64,000 nt of DNA from Streptomyces beigongshangae (GCF_019710745.1 NZ_JAHKJW010000004.1:186001-250000), one strand, 5' to 3'; shown: positions 8,114 to 17,456, counted from the stretch's first letter. Notes: generated by a model from the sequence alone, not told the origin. Numbers and translations: made by a program.

Positions 8114-9559
8114 GTGAGCCTTTGGACTTCCCTCGAGCCCGCCTCCGCGACCGTGGACCCGGGTGGCAGTACGACGGTGCGGCTGCGGCTGCGCAACACC
8201 GGCGACGTGGTGGACGAGTACCGCTTCGAGGCGGTGGGACCCATCGCCCCGTGGACGACGGTGGAACCGCAGACGCTGCGGCTGTACCCGGGGACGACGG
8301 GTTCGGTGGACCTGACCTTCGCCCCGCCGCGCACGCCCGACGCGACGGCCGGCCCGAACCCGTACGCGGTGCGGATCACGCCCACGGAGCACCCGGAGGC
8401 CACGACGGTCCCGGAGGGCAACCTCACGATCACGCCGTTCACGGAGGTGCGCGCCGAGCTGGTGCCGCCGACGGTGAAGGGCCGTTTCCGCGGGCGCCCC
8501 AAGCTGGCCCTGGACAACCTGGGCAACACGAGGCTGACGGCGTCGGTGAGCGGCAGCGACAACGGCGACCAGTTGTCGTACGACATCCATCCCAGCAATG
8601 TGCAGATCGAGCCGGGGCGCGCGGCGTTCGTGAACACGACGCTGAAGCCGCGGCAGATCATCTGGTTCGGTTCGAAGGAGGACCGGCCCTACACCCTGGC
8701 GGTGCAGCGGTCGGGCGTGACGCCGCTGGACGTGGCGGGCACCTATGTGCAGCGGGGGTTCCTGCCGCGCTGGCTGGCCACCTTCCTCGGCGTCTTCATG
8801 GCGCTCGCGATCACGTTCGTGATGCTGTGGATCGCCTACAAGCCGCAGCTCCGCAGCGAGGCCAAGGAGAAGATGCAGGAGGCCGGCATCAGCACGCTGC
8901 CGCCCAGCGGCCCCACCGCCTCGCCGTCTCCGCCGCCCTCTCCCAGCGCCGCCGTCCCGTCGCCCCCGGTCCCCGCCGCGTCACCGCCCGCCGGCGACGC
9001 CGGCGCGGCGGCGGGTGCGGGCGGCGCCGGCGGCGGTGAGGAGAAGGAGACCAAGGCCCCGGAGCGGACCGCGGCGACCGCCGTCCAGCAACTGGCCGCG
9101 GAGGACCCGGGCGGCCGGCACATCTGCTACCGGGTCTACGTGGCGGGCGAGGGCTGGACGGACGCCGTCTGCGACGGCGAGACGGCCGGCACGGTGGGCG
9201 AGACCAAACCGCTCAAGGCCCTCAACATCGCCGTGTCCGGCGCCAGGGGCACGGCCGGTGCCGCCCTCGTCCACGACCCCGGGTCGACGGACGGCCGCGG
9301 GCACTACGTCGCGCCGTGGTCGGGTGCCGCCGACGGCATCGACAACTACGTCGGCAGCACCAAGAAGGACGCCCCGAACATGCTGGGCTTCACCATCAAC
9401 GTCGACCAGGGGGGCGGGGCGGTCTGCCAGACCGCGCACGTCCGCGACACGGGGTGGCTTGGCATGGGATGCGACGACCCCAAGGCCGGGGAGCACTTCA
9501 CCTTCGGCGGCTCGCTGGAGAACGAACGCTGGCTGGAGGCGGTGAAGTTCACGGTCTGA
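8114..9559 (+). CDS. single-pass membrane protein with Ig-like and ChW-like domains, CIS-linked
   Basis: This 481-residue protein has a GTG start at 8114. Residues 1-210 look like two beta-sandwich domains of the type labelled 'hydrolytic protein' in Streptomyces genomes (for example 'PGGSTTVRLRLRNTGDVVDEYRF'). Residues about 218-242 form one hydrophobic membrane helix. Residues 250-310 are a Pro/Ser/Ala/Gly linker. The C-terminal 150 residues contain two segments like clostridial hydrophobic-W repeats ('YRVYVAGEGWTDAVCDG', 'AHVRDTGWLGMGCDD'), with Cys pairs suggesting an oxidised extracellular fold. The N-terminus would face the cytoplasm. Streptomyces CIS loci are known to encode a membrane protein that recruits the cytoplasmic particle to the membrane; this gene fits that role by location and topology, but the identity is inferred. 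Confidence 0.65.
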   Translation: MSLWTSLEPASATVDPGGSTTVRLRLRNTGDVVDEYRFEAVGPIAPWTTVEPQTLRLYPGTTGSVDLTFAPPRTPDATAGPNPYAVRITPTEHPEATTVPEGNLTITPFTEVRAELVPPTVKGRFRGRPKLALDNLGNTRLTASVSGSDNGDQLSYDIHPSNVQIEPGRAAFVNTTLKPRQIIWFGSKEDRPYTLAVQRSGVTPLDVAGTYVQRGFLPRWLATFLGVFMALAITFVMLWIAYKPQLRSEAKEKMQEAGISTLPPSGPTASPSPPPSPSAAVPSPPVPAASPPAGDAGAAAGAGGAGGGEEKETKAPERTAATAVQQLAAEDPGGRHICYRVYVAGEGWTDAVCDGETAGTVGETKPLKALNIAVSGARGTAGAALVHDPGSTDGRGHYVAPWSGAADGIDNYVGSTKKDAPNMLGFTINVDQGGGAVCQTAHVRDTGWLGMGCDDPKAGEHFTFGGSLENERWLEAVKFTV

Positions 9560-9635
9560 CACCGGCGTCCGGCACGCCGGACGTCGGTTGCCAGTTGACG
9601 GATGCCAGTTGACGGACGCCGGTTGCCGGCCGCGG

Positions 9636-9676
9636 GTGCGTGGGGGCCGGTCGCGCGGTTCCCCGCGCCCCTTCGG
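9636..9676 (-). repeat. dispersed Streptomyces intergenic element, copy A
   Basis: Read on the minus strand, this matches the intergenic elements at 17405-17440 and 19941-19980, sharing the core GGGGCGCGGGGAAC and a later GCCCCCAC block. It lies between the convergent membrane-protein and ATPase genes. A 9-bp hairpin with a TTC loop at 9663-9683 overlaps it and probably terminates one or both transcripts. Confidence 0.7.
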
Positions 9677-9700
9677 GGCGCGGCCCCGTGTCCCCGCCGG

Positions 9701-11734
9701 CTACCAGTTGCCCTCTCCCGGGACCAGGCGGCCCGCCTTGCGGTACTCCCGCTCGGCGCCCTCGCGCAGGTCCTGCGTCGTGACCGGGGCGCCGCGTCCG
9801 GCGGCGGCGTAGGCGGCGGTGACGACCGCGCTGCGGATCGAGCCGCCGGCCAGTTCGAAGGCGTCGGCGACCGCCGAGGGGTCGGTGCCGTCCTCGCACG
9901 GCACCGCGGCCAGACTGTGCCGCCACAGGGCCAGGCGCTGCTCGGCGTCGGGGAACGGGAAGTCGACCACCAGGTCCAGGCGCCGGGTGAACGCCTCGTC
10001 GATGTTGGCCCGCAGGTTGGTGGTGAGCAGCGCGATGCCGTCGAAGGACTCCAGGCGCTGGAGCAGGTAGGCGCTCTCCATGTTGGCGTGCTTGTCGTGC
10101 GAGTCCTTGACCTCGGAGCGCTTGCCGAAGACCGCGTCCGCCTCGTCGAAGAGCAGGACGGCGTCCGTCCGGTCGGCCTCGGTGAAGATCCGCTCCAGGT
10201 TCTTCTCGGTCTCGCCCACGTACTTGTCGACGATCGAGGAGAGCTGCACCACGTAGAGGTCGAGGCCGAGTTCGGCGGCGACGACCTCCGCCGACAGGGT
10301 CTTGCCGGTGCCGGACTCGCCCGCGAAGAGGCCGAGGACACCGTGGCCCCGGCCGCCTCCGGCGCTGAGCCGCCAGTCGCCGAGGACCTGGTCGCGGTGG
10401 CGGGCGCGCAGGGCCAGTTCGTGGAGCTGCGCGAGGGGCCCGGCGGGCAGGACGAGGTCGTCCCAGCCGACCTCGGGCCGGATCCGGCGGGCGTGCCGCT
10501 CCAGCCCCGAGGCGGACTGCTGCCGGGCGGCGAGCCGCAGGTGGGCGGCGGTCACGGGGGTGCCGTCGAAACCGGCGAGGTCCTGGGCGGCGTGCGCGGC
10601 GCGCAGGATGCGGTCGCCGCCGAGCCGGTAGGGGGCGACGGTGGCGGCGAGGTCGAAGCCGGGCTCCTGCCGCAGGGCGGCCGACCAGGCGTCCACCGCT
10701 CCCGCCCGCTGCCGGGGCGCGTCCAGGACCAGCGGGTCGCGCTCGCACCACTGGGGGTCGTACGGCCGCGGGCCGGTGAGCAGCACGGGTACGCCCCCGG
10801 AGTGCGCCAGCGCCCGTACGAGCGCGGCGGGCTGGTCCGGCAGGGCGGACGCGACGACCGCGGCGCCGCGCAGCCCGGCCTCCCGGAGGAGTTCGGGCAC
10901 GCGGTCCTCGGGGCCCGTGTAGTGCAGGGCCTCGTACCCGGCGGCGCGCAGGGCCGCCGCGGCGGCCGCGAGTCCGTCGCCCTCGCGGTGCTCGCGCAGG
11001 TAGACGGTGAGGGGCCCGGCGGTGAGCCGGGCGGCGAGCTTGGCGGCGAACTCGCCGTCGTACGCGGCCGGCGCCGCCGTGAGCGCGTGGACGTGACCGG
11101 CGAGCGCGGGGTCCGGGGTGTCGTCGCCGAGCAGATGGGCGACGAGCCGGTCGGGCACGCGCAACGACCGGCTGAGGAAGGGGCGCTCGGGTTCCTCGAC
11201 GACCAGCAGGCCGAGCGCGGTCAGCGGCGCCGAGGGGTGGAACCGGGCCCGCCCCGCCGCGAAGTGCGCGGGCAGTCCGCACAGGTCGAGGGCGAGCCCC
11301 GTGGTGGCCCGGCGCCTGCCGACGTCGTCGTTGAGGTACCCGTACAGCGGCTCGAAGGAGCGGTCCAGGTCGGGGGCGAGGGCGATGAGCAGGATCCGGA
11401 CGTCCAGCTCGGTGAGCCCGAGCCGCGCGGCGAGCAGCCCCAGCCGGTCGGTTTCCTTCTCGTCCCCGAAGTGCTCGGAGTCCCCTGAGTCCCCTGAGTC
11501 CCCTGAGTCCCCGGAGTGTCCGGAGTCCTCGAACACGGAGGCGTACGGGGCCGCCGCGGGCGCCAGCAGATACCGTACGGCCTCCTCGGAGAGGTACAGG
11601 CCGCGCAGCGGATCGCCCGCGGTGGGGTCGTCGGCGCCGCGCTCGTCGACCGTCTCCGCGATGCGGTCGCGCAGTCGGGCCAGTCGTGGGAGGAGCGTGT
11701 CGGGCACGGGCACGGGGGGAGCGTGGGTGGTCAC
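9701..11734 (-). CDS. CIS AAA+ ATPase
   Basis: This 677-residue AAA+ ATPase has a GTG start at 11734, with GTGA overlap with the DUF4255 gene. The C-terminal third holds the ATPase core: Walker A 'GESGTGKTLSAEV' near residue 474, the 'SSIVDKYVGETEKNL' pore-type segment, Walker B 'VLLFDEADAVFGKR', sensor 1 'ALLTTNLRANIDEAF' and the arginine finger 'RRLDLVV'. The N-terminal 440 residues are a divergent, possibly inactive first ATPase-like and helical region. One such ATPase is standard in eCIS loci, where it is thought to help particle assembly or disassembly. A 9-bp CCTGAGTCC-type repeat encodes the GDSGDSGDSGDS stretch around residues 79-90. Confidence 0.88.
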   Translation of the reverse strand: MTTHAPPVPVPDTLLPRLARLRDRIAETVDERGADDPTAGDPLRGLYLSEEAVRYLLAPAAAPYASVFEDSGHSGDSGDSGDSGDSEHFGDEKETDRLGLLAARLGLTELDVRILLIALAPDLDRSFEPLYGYLNDDVGRRRATTGLALDLCGLPAHFAAGRARFHPSAPLTALGLLVVEEPERPFLSRSLRVPDRLVAHLLGDDTPDPALAGHVHALTAAPAAYDGEFAAKLAARLTAGPLTVYLREHREGDGLAAAAAALRAAGYEALHYTGPEDRVPELLREAGLRGAAVVASALPDQPAALVRALAHSGGVPVLLTGPRPYDPQWCERDPLVLDAPRQRAGAVDAWSAALRQEPGFDLAATVAPYRLGGDRILRAAHAAQDLAGFDGTPVTAAHLRLAARQQSASGLERHARRIRPEVGWDDLVLPAGPLAQLHELALRARHRDQVLGDWRLSAGGGRGHGVLGLFAGESGTGKTLSAEVVAAELGLDLYVVQLSSIVDKYVGETEKNLERIFTEADRTDAVLLFDEADAVFGKRSEVKDSHDKHANMESAYLLQRLESFDGIALLTTNLRANIDEAFTRRLDLVVDFPFPDAEQRLALWRHSLAAVPCEDGTDPSAVADAFELAGGSIRSAVVTAAYAAAGRGAPVTTQDLREGAEREYRKAGRLVPGEGNW

Positions 11735-12450
11735 GTCTGCCGGTCCCCGGTGTTCTTCCGGTCCGCCGCCGTCTTCCGGCTGTCGGTCGTCCGCTGATCC
11801 GCGGGGGCCGGTGCGGTCGGCGAGGACTTCAGGTGCCGCGGCCGGTGCCTGCGCTCCTGCGAACCCTCCAGCGTGCCGTCCATACCGCGGACACGGACGC
11901 CCGCACCCTCCGTGACCGGGGGACCGGCGTCGTACTCGGGGAAGGCCGGGAAGGGCACGGTGACCACGAGGTCCAGGGACGGCTTGAGTTCGCCGCCCAG
12001 GGCGGACCAGATCTCGGCGAGGGAGCGGGACTCGGTGTGCAGCCCGGCCACCGTGAGCGGGACCGACAGGTCCAGCGCGCCGAGCGCACCCGGCAGTTCG
12101 CTGGGCGGCAGCAGCTCACGGGGCAGCAGGGTCGCCAGCACCGCCGACAGCAGCCGGTGTTCGTCCTGCGGCTGTTTGGTCCAGGCGGTGACCAGGTACG
12201 ACAGCCGGAACCAGCGGGGCGGCTGACGGCGGCGCACGACGATGTCCTGCTCGTTGCGGACGGCGACGTGGCCACGCTGGCGCCGGGAGACGTCCTCGCG
12301 GATGTCGTACAGATAGACGTTGACGGACGGCGCGTTGCGCCGGGCCGCCCAGTCGCGGGTCGGGGCCTCGAAGGACACGTCGATGCCCGAACCGGCCAGC
12401 GCACCACCCCCGAGCAGCCGTTTGAGGACATCGTCCACCTCGTGGATCAC
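11731..12450 (-). CDS. DUF4255 (Pvc16-type) CIS cap/termination protein
   Basis: This 239-residue protein is of the DUF4255/Pvc16 family. Family features are 'MIHEVDDVLKRLL', 'PSVNVYLYDIREDVSRR', 'RRQPPRWFRLSYLVTAWT' and 'EHRLLSAVLATLLPRELLP'. In phage-tail-like systems these proteins act at the distal end of the tube/sheath as terminator or cap. The last 40 residues are a charged, probably disordered tail rich in Arg, Thr and Lys. It is translationally coupled to the ATPase gene (GTGA) and preceded by a repeat-rich gap and then the LuxR-type regulator. Confidence 0.85.
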   Translation of the reverse strand: MIHEVDDVLKRLLGGGALAGSGIDVSFEAPTRDWAARRNAPSVNVYLYDIREDVSRRQRGHVAVRNEQDIVVRRRQPPRWFRLSYLVTAWTKQPQDEHRLLSAVLATLLPRELLPPSELPGALGALDLSVPLTVAGLHTESRSLAEIWSALGGELKPSLDLVVTVPFPAFPEYDAGPPVTEGAGVRVRGMDGTLEGSQERRHRPRHLKSSPTAPAPADQRTTDSRKTAADRKNTGDRQT

Positions 12451-12479
12451 CGTCGTGCTCCCGCCCTGCCGTGCTGTGC

Positions 12480-12598
12480 GTGCCCTGTGTGCCGTGCCGT
12501 GCCGTGCAATGCCGTGCCGTGTGGTGTGCTGCCGTGCCGGACCGCCGCTGTCTGTTGCCGTCTGTTGCCGTCTGCCGCTGTCTGCCGCTGTCTGCCGT
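12480..12598. repeat. two short tandem-repeat arrays upstream of the DUF4255 gene
   Basis: The first array (12480-12540) is built on GTGCC pentamers. The second (12548-12598) is built on variants of CTGTCTG-TTGCCG / CTGCCG. They occupy most of the 250-bp gap between the DUF4255 start and the regulator stop. No gene is visible in the gap, so it probably also contains the promoter for the DUF4255-ATPase pair. Confidence 0.65.
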
Positions 12599-12700
12599 GA
12601 CCGATCGTGCCTTCCGGGGCCCGCGCCTCCGCAGGCACGCCGGGGACGACCGCCGGGCAGACCGTGCTGCCCGCGCGCGCGTCCCGTGCTGCCCGTCCGG

Positions 12701-13369
12701 TCAGATGTAGCCCTCGCGCAGCGCGTGGGCCACGGCGTGGGCCCGGTTGCGCAGGTGCAGCCGGGTGGTGAGCCCGTGCATGACGTTCTTCACGGTGCGC
12801 TCGGAGTAGGACAGCTTGCCGGCGATCTCCCCGGTGTCGAGCCCCTCGGCGACGAGCCTCAGCACATCCACCTCGCGCGGCGCGAGCCCCGAGGCGGGGG
12901 CCCCGGGGTGGCTGCTCGCCGTGCGGTGCAGCGACCCCACCTGGCTGAAGAGCCGACCCAGCAGGTCGGCGGGCAGGTCGCCGTCCCCGCGGGAGGCCGC
13001 GACGACGGCCTGCACCAGCCGGTGCGCGGTGGCCTCGTGGCGCCACACGATGGCGCCGACACCGCACTCGATGACATCGAGGAGTTCGGTCTCGCGGATC
13101 GCGCTGACCACGAGGACGGCGCGGACGCCCTCGCTGCGCACGAGTCTGCGCAGCCGGGAGAGCGTGGTCTCGTCCAGGGTCTCGCTGATCAGCAGGGCGA
13201 CGGTGCCGGATCCGGCACCGGTCTCCTCGCGGAGGTCGATCGCCGGGTGCCGGCGCAACTGGCTGAGCGCTCCCTCCCGGGTGATCGGGTCCGAGGCGTG
13301 GACCACCACCGGTATGTGCGACTCGGGCTCTGCCGTACCCGGAGCCGCGGTCCCGAACGAGCTGCGCAA
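12701..13369 (-). CDS. LuxR-family regulator of the CIS locus
   Basis: This 222-residue protein has a TTG start at 13369 preceded by GGGGAG. The N-terminal 130 residues resemble a response-regulator receiver fold ('VVVHASDPITREGALSQL') but the region lacks a clear phosphoacceptor Asp signature, so it is probably not controlled by a classical kinase. Residues about 155-215 are a LuxR/GerE helix-turn-helix ('LAPREVDVLRLVAEGLDTGEIAGKLSYSERTVKNVMHGL'). It is divergent from the LAL regulator at 13600; regulators of these two types flank CIS loci in Streptomyces. It likely controls expression of the particle genes downstream. Confidence 0.8.
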   Translation of the reverse strand: MRSSFGTAAPGTAEPESHIPVVVHASDPITREGALSQLRRHPAIDLREETGAGSGTVALLISETLDETTLSRLRRLVRSEGVRAVLVVSAIRETELLDVIECGVGAIVWRHEATAHRLVQAVVAASRGDGDLPADLLGRLFSQVGSLHRTASSHPGAPASGLAPREVDVLRLVAEGLDTGEIAGKLSYSERTVKNVMHGLTTRLHLRNRAHAVAHALREGYI

Positions 13370-13390
13370 CGGACTCCCCTATGGTCACCG

Positions 13391-13445
13391 GCCTGTCACC
13401 TCTGTGGCGTCCGTGACAGGCATGCGGTCACCACACTTCTGTGGT
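13391..13445. promoter_or_regulatory. inverted repeats between two divergent LuxR regulator genes
   Basis: Two perfect inverted repeats lie in the 230-bp divergent region. GCCTGTCAC (13391-13399) pairs with GTGACAGGC (13413-13421) across 13 bases. ACCACA-N4-TGTGGT spans 13430-13445. Both are suited to dimeric LuxR-type binding and could serve either flanking gene. No binding data are implied. Confidence 0.5.
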
Positions 13446-13599
13446 CCACGGGGTCGGCGCAATCGTGGAGCACCACGAGGAACACCACGAGATCGGTACC
13501 CTCGTTGCCTATGTGACAGTGGGTCATGTCACTCAACGGGAGCACCTGTTCCGCCGTCCCACACAGGGGGGCCGCGCCACGGCCGCGAGGGAGACAGGG

Positions 13600-16500
13600 A
13601 TGTACGTACCGCTGCTTGAGCGCCAGGGGGCCCTGGAACTGGTCGCCGCCGAGGCCGGGCGCGCCCGCGCCGGGACCGGCCGGCTGGTGCTGCTGCGGGG
13701 CGCCACCGGCACGGGCCGCACCGCGCTCCTCGAAGCCGCCGCCGAGCAGGCGGCGCGGGCCGGGATGCGGGTGCTGCGGGCCCGCTGCTCCCCCGACGAC
13801 ACCGGGCTGCCCTTCGCCGCGGTACGCCAGCTCCTCGGAGCCGAGACGGAGTGCGCGGACACGTCCGAGGTGCCCCGGGCGGCCGGGACGCGCGAGGCAG
13901 GCGAGGTACGCGAGGCGCGTGAGGTGTCCGTCATGCCCGGGGTGCTGGACGAACGGGCTCGCGGAGCCTGGCTGTGGCGGCTGCTGCGGTCGTTCGCGGC
14001 GGGGCCCCCGCTCTTCGTCGCGGTGGACGACGTCCACCTCGCGGACGAGCCCTCGCGGCGCTGGCTCGTCGACGTCGCACGGCGGGTGGACCGATTACCC
14101 CTTCTGCTGGTGGTGACCGAGCGTGGCCAGTACGACGTCGACACGCCGCCGGCCGGTCTCGCCCGCGGGTTGTCCCCCGCGCTGGTACGCACCCTCACGC
14201 TCGCCCCGCTGGGCGTGGACTCCACGACCGAGCTGGTCCGTTCGGACTTCGGCGCGGTCCCGCAGGCATGGGTGGAGGACTGCGTAGGGGCGAGTGCGGG
14301 CAACCCGCTGCTGCTGCGCGCCCTCCTGGACGACCTGCGCGGCACCCTGCCCGCCACGGTGCCGAAGGTGTCCGCCGCACTGTATCCGGGCGCGTACCAG
14401 GCGGCCGTGTCGTGGTGGCTGGACAACGCGGGACCCGCGACGGCGGAGGTGGCCCGGGCGCTGGCGACGCTGGAGGACGACGCACCGGCACGTCCTGCCC
14501 GGACGCCGTCCGGCATACCGAACGATTACTCCCGCACGCCGCCGCCCGACCCGGACGGCACCACCGGCTTTGCGCCGGACCGGCGGGAAGCCGTTCGGCC
14601 GGGCGCTCCCCGGAGCCGCCCCGGCAGCGACGAGGGCCAGAAGGACCACGGGGGCCAGAAGGACCACGGGGGCCAGGAAGACCACGGGGGCCAGGAAGAC
14701 CACAAAGGCGACGTGGTCGCACAGGGGCGGGCCGCGCCCGGGAACCACCCGGTCCCGGGCGATCCGGTCCCGGGCGACCCGGTCTCGGACGAGTTCGCCG
14801 AGCTGGTCGGCGGTGTGGCCGGTGCCGACCCCGTGCGGGTGGCCGGGTGGTTCACCGCCATGACCCGGCTCGGGTTCCTGCGGACCGGCGCCGACGGGCG
14901 GCCCCGCTACGCCCACCCCCTGCTGCGGGACGCGGTGATGAGCGGCTGGCCCGTCACCCGGCGGCGGGCGGCGCACCGGACGGCCGCCGACCTGATGCTG
15001 CGGCGCGGCGACCGCGCCGAGGCCGTGGCCGCCCGGCTGCTGCGGACCGACCCGGTCGGCGAGGAATGGGCCACCGACGTCCTCCTGGAGGCCGCCGCCC
15101 TCACCCTCCACGCCGGCCGGACCGACGACGCCCTGCCCTACCTGCGCCGGGCCCTCGACGAGCCGCTGGCCGACGACCACCGGCAGCGGCTCCTGACCGA
15201 GCTGGGCTCCCTGGAGTACGCCACCGTGCGCTCCTCCGCCGGCATACCCCGCCTCGCCGAGGCGGTCCGGCTGCCGGGCGTCCCGCAGGACCGGGTGCGC
15301 GCGGCGGTGGCCCTGGGCACCGCGCTGGCCGGCCGGGGCGAGGCACGTGCCGCGATCGACGTACTGCGCTCCCTCGACCCCCAGCTGACCGACCACCCCG
15401 GCCTGGCCCGCACCGTGCACATCGCCTCGGTGCTGCTCGCCGACCACGACCAGGAGATCCGCCAGGAGACCTACCGCCGGCTGCGCGAGACCGCCGTCCG
15501 CTCGCCGGACCTGGTCGGCCCCGCGGGCCAGGCACTGCTCGTACGGCACGAGGCGACGGCCGGCCTGCTCTCGGCGGACGCCGCCATGGAACGCGTACGG
15601 GCCCTGCTCGCGGAGCCCGTCGACCCGCTCGCGGAGCCGTACCTGCTGGGCACGGCCGCCGCCGTCGCCCAGTGGGCCGACGAGCTCGAAGAGGCCGAGC
15701 GGCTCGTCGAGCGCGGCCTCGCCCGGCAGCGCCCTTCGCTGCTGCACCCGATGCACCGTGCGCTGCTGAACGTACGGGCCGACATCGCCGCGGCCCGTGG
15801 CGACTACGCGCGGCTGCTCGGCGGGCCCGACGCCCGGCGGTCGGCGGGGACCCGGCCGAGCCCGGCCAACGGGCAGGCCCACGCGGTGCTCGCGCTGGTC
15901 GAGACCGGCCGGGTGCCGGAGGCCGGCCGTCTCGCGGGCGCCTTCGACCTGCGCGAGACGCCGGACTCCTGGGAGCTGAACCGCTTCCTGTACGCGCGAG
16001 GGGTGCTGCGGGCCGCCGCCGGGGACCCGGCGGGCGCGCTCGACGACTTCCTCGAATGCGGGCGCCGCCAGTCGGCCCGCGAGGTGGTGAGCCCGGTCGT
16101 CACCCCCTGGCGGACGGCCGCGGCGGAGTGCAGCCTGACGCTCGGCCGCCCCCGGGAGGCCCTGGAACTGGCCGAGGAGGAGCTGCGGCTGGCCCGGGTG
16201 TGGGACACCCCGCGCACGGTGGGGCGTGCCCTGCGGGTGCTCGGCACGGCGACCGGCGGCCGCCGCGGCCTGGACCTCGCGGACCGGGCCGTACAGGTGC
16301 TGCGGGACGCCTCCGTGGAGACGGAGCTGATCCCCGCGCTGATCGCGCAGGGGCGCCAGCTCACTGCCGCGGGGGAGCGGGCCCGCGCCCGCGACTGCCT
16401 CCGGGAGGCGGCCGAACGCGCCGAACGCCTGGGCGCCGTACGGCTGAGGGCCGCCGCCGAGGAGGCGCTGCGCGAGGGCGGGGGCCGCCGTACGACGACG

Positions 16501-16707
16501 GCGCTCACCGGCTCGGACGCGCTCACCGGCAGCGAGCGCCGTATCGCGGAGCTGGCCGCCGACGGCCGGACGAACACGGAGATCGCTGAACTGCTGCACC
16601 TGGCCCGCCGCACGGTCGAGACCCACCTGACCAGCACCTACCGGAAGCTGGGCATCCGCCGCCGCACCGACCTGCCGACCGCGCTCGGCCGACGACGGGA
16701 CGCCTGA
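13600..16707 (+). CDS. LAL-type LuxR-family regulator with AAA ATPase domain
   Basis: This 1035-residue large ATP-binding LuxR regulator starts at ATG 13600 after a GAGGGAGA site. The N-terminal P-loop is '[17 protein letters not shown]' (about residues 28-44) and Walker B-like '[16 protein letters not shown]' is near residue 140. The middle 600 residues are helical, TPR-like repeats. The C-terminal 65 residues form a LuxR helix-turn-helix ('[36 protein letters not shown]'). An unusual disordered insert (about residues 305-405) contains four tandem copies of an 18-bp unit (14635-14706) encoding [12 protein letters not shown] hexapeptides. It is divergent from the CIS-locus LuxR gene, so control of the CIS is plausible. 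An extended in-frame start upstream would run into the divergent promoter region. Confidence 0.85.
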   Translation: MYVPLLERQGALELVAAEAGRARAGTGRLVLLRGATGTGRTALLEAAAEQAARAGMRVLRARCSPDDTGLPFAAVRQLLGAETECADTSEVPRAAGTREAGEVREAREVSVMPGVLDERARGAWLWRLLRSFAAGPPLFVAVDDVHLADEPSRRWLVDVARRVDRLPLLLVVTERGQYDVDTPPAGLARGLSPALVRTLTLAPLGVDSTTELVRSDFGAVPQAWVEDCVGASAGNPLLLRALLDDLRGTLPATVPKVSAALYPGAYQAAVSWWLDNAGPATAEVARALATLEDDAPARPARTPSGIPNDYSRTPPPDPDGTTGFAPDRREAVRPGAPRSRPGSDEGQKDHGGQKDHGGQEDHGGQEDHKGDVVAQGRAAPGNHPVPGDPVPGDPVSDEFAELVGGVAGADPVRVAGWFTAMTRLGFLRTGADGRPRYAHPLLRDAVMSGWPVTRRRAAHRTAADLMLRRGDRAEAVAARLLRTDPVGEEWATDVLLEAAALTLHAGRTDDALPYLRRALDEPLADDHRQRLLTELGSLEYATVRSSAGIPRLAEAVRLPGVPQDRVRAAVALGTALAGRGEARAAIDVLRSLDPQLTDHPGLARTVHIASVLLADHDQEIRQETYRRLRETAVRSPDLVGPAGQALLVRHEATAGLLSADAAMERVRALLAEPVDPLAEPYLLGTAAAVAQWADELEEAERLVERGLARQRPSLLHPMHRALLNVRADIAAARGDYARLLGGPDARRSAGTRPSPANGQAHAVLALVETGRVPEAGRLAGAFDLRETPDSWELNRFLYARGVLRAAAGDPAGALDDFLECGRRQSAREVVSPVVTPWRTAAAECSLTLGRPREALELAEEELRLARVWDTPRTVGRALRVLGTATGGRRGLDLADRAVQVLRDASVETELIPALIAQGRQLTAAGERARARDCLREAAERAERLGAVRLRAAAEEALREGGGRRTTTALTGSDALTGSERRIAELAADGRTNTEIAELLHLARRTVETHLTSTYRKLGIRRRTDLPTALGRRRDA
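14635..14706 (+). repeat. in-frame 18-bp tandem repeat inside the LAL regulator gene
   Basis: Four units of an 18-bp sequence starting GGCCAG and ending CACGGG (the last copy degenerate) lie inside the coding sequence. They translate to [18 protein letters not shown] and GQEDHK. Length is a multiple of three, so copy-number change would keep the frame. Confidence 0.9.
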
Positions 16708-16754
16708 CGACGGGACGCCTGACGACGGGACGCCCGACGACGGGACGCCCGACG
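16691..16754. repeat. 15-bp tandem repeat at the end of the LAL regulator gene
   Basis: Four perfect or near-perfect 15-bp units (GACGACGGGACGCC plus T or C) begin inside the last codons of the regulator, followed by a partial fifth. The gene's TGA falls at the junction of the first and second units, so the repeat expansion defines the C-terminus (RRRDA). Confidence 0.9.
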
Positions 16755-16825
16755 AGGATGCCGGACGCCGGGAGGGGACGGATATCGCTTTGCGGGCACA
16801 CTTCCCCGGCGCCCACACTGAGCCG

Positions 16826-17389
16826 GTGCTGATACGACGTGAGACCCCCGCCGACATACCCGCCGCGCGTGCCGTGATCGCGGCGGCCTTCGCCACCCCG
16901 GCGACCTCGGCCACCCCGGACCGGGACCCGGTGGAGGCCACCCTGCTGGACGCGTTGCGGACCTGCGACGGCTGGCTCCCGGAACTGTCGCTCGTCGCGG
17001 TCGACGAGGACGACGAGGACGACAAGGACGACAAGGACGACAAGGACGAGGTCGTCGGGTACGTCGTCTGTACGCGCGGACACGTCGACGGCACCCCGGT
17101 CCTCGGCCTCGGCCCGATCGGCGTGCGCCCCGGCCACCAGCGGCGCGGCACCGGTCTCGCCCTGGTGCACGCGGTGCTGGGCGCGGCCGACGCCCTCGGC
17201 GAACCGCTCGTCGCCCTGCTCGGCAGCCCCGCCTACTACGGCCGCTTCGGCTTCCGGGCGGGCTCCGGACTGGGCGTCCTCCCGCCCGACCCCGCGTGGG
17301 GCGAGCACTTCCAGGTGCGCACCCTGACCTCGTACGAGCCGACGCTGCGCGGCACGTTCCGGTACGCGGAACCGTTCGACCACGTCTGA
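16826..17389 (+). CDS. GNAT-family N-acetyltransferase
   Basis: This is a 187-residue GNAT protein. Features are '[21 protein letters not shown]' at the N-terminus, the acetyl-CoA site '[21 protein letters not shown]' (R/Q-x-x-G-x-G/A type) and '[11 protein letters not shown]' near the C-terminus. It belongs to the YhbS-like branch. Between beta strands 2 and 3 there is an acidic insertion of Asp/Glu/Lys ([14 protein letters not shown], encoded around 17008-17050) from a short tandem repeat, unusual for this family. The start used is GTG 16826. A TTG at 16790 with GGAGGGG upstream would add 12 residues and is an alternative. The substrate is unknown. Confidence 0.8.
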   Translation: MLIRRETPADIPAARAVIAAAFATPATSATPDRDPVEATLLDALRTCDGWLPELSLVAVDEDDEDDKDDKDDKDEVVGYVVCTRGHVDGTPVLGLGPIGVRPGHQRRGTGLALVHAVLGAADALGEPLVALLGSPAYYGRFGFRAGSGLGVLPPDPAWGEHFQVRTLTSYEPTLRGTFRYAEPFDHV

Positions 17390-17404
17390 GCGGCGGCGCG
17401 CTTT

Positions 17405-17440
17405 TCAGGGGCGCGGGGAACTGCGCGAACGGCCCCCACC
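17405..17440 (+). repeat. dispersed Streptomyces intergenic element, copy B
   Basis: The core AGGGGCGCGGGGAACTGCGC followed by GGCCCCCACC matches the elements at 9636-9676 (reverse) and 19941-19980. It sits just after the acetyltransferase stop, ahead of the shared terminator. Confidence 0.75.
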
Positions 17441-17456
17441 GGCGGCCGGCCGAAAC

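Noticed and set aside
14635..14706. Possible CRISPR-like repeats
   Set aside because: The 18-bp units are directly adjacent without spacers and in frame inside a gene. No CRISPR array or cas gene was seen anywhere in the window.
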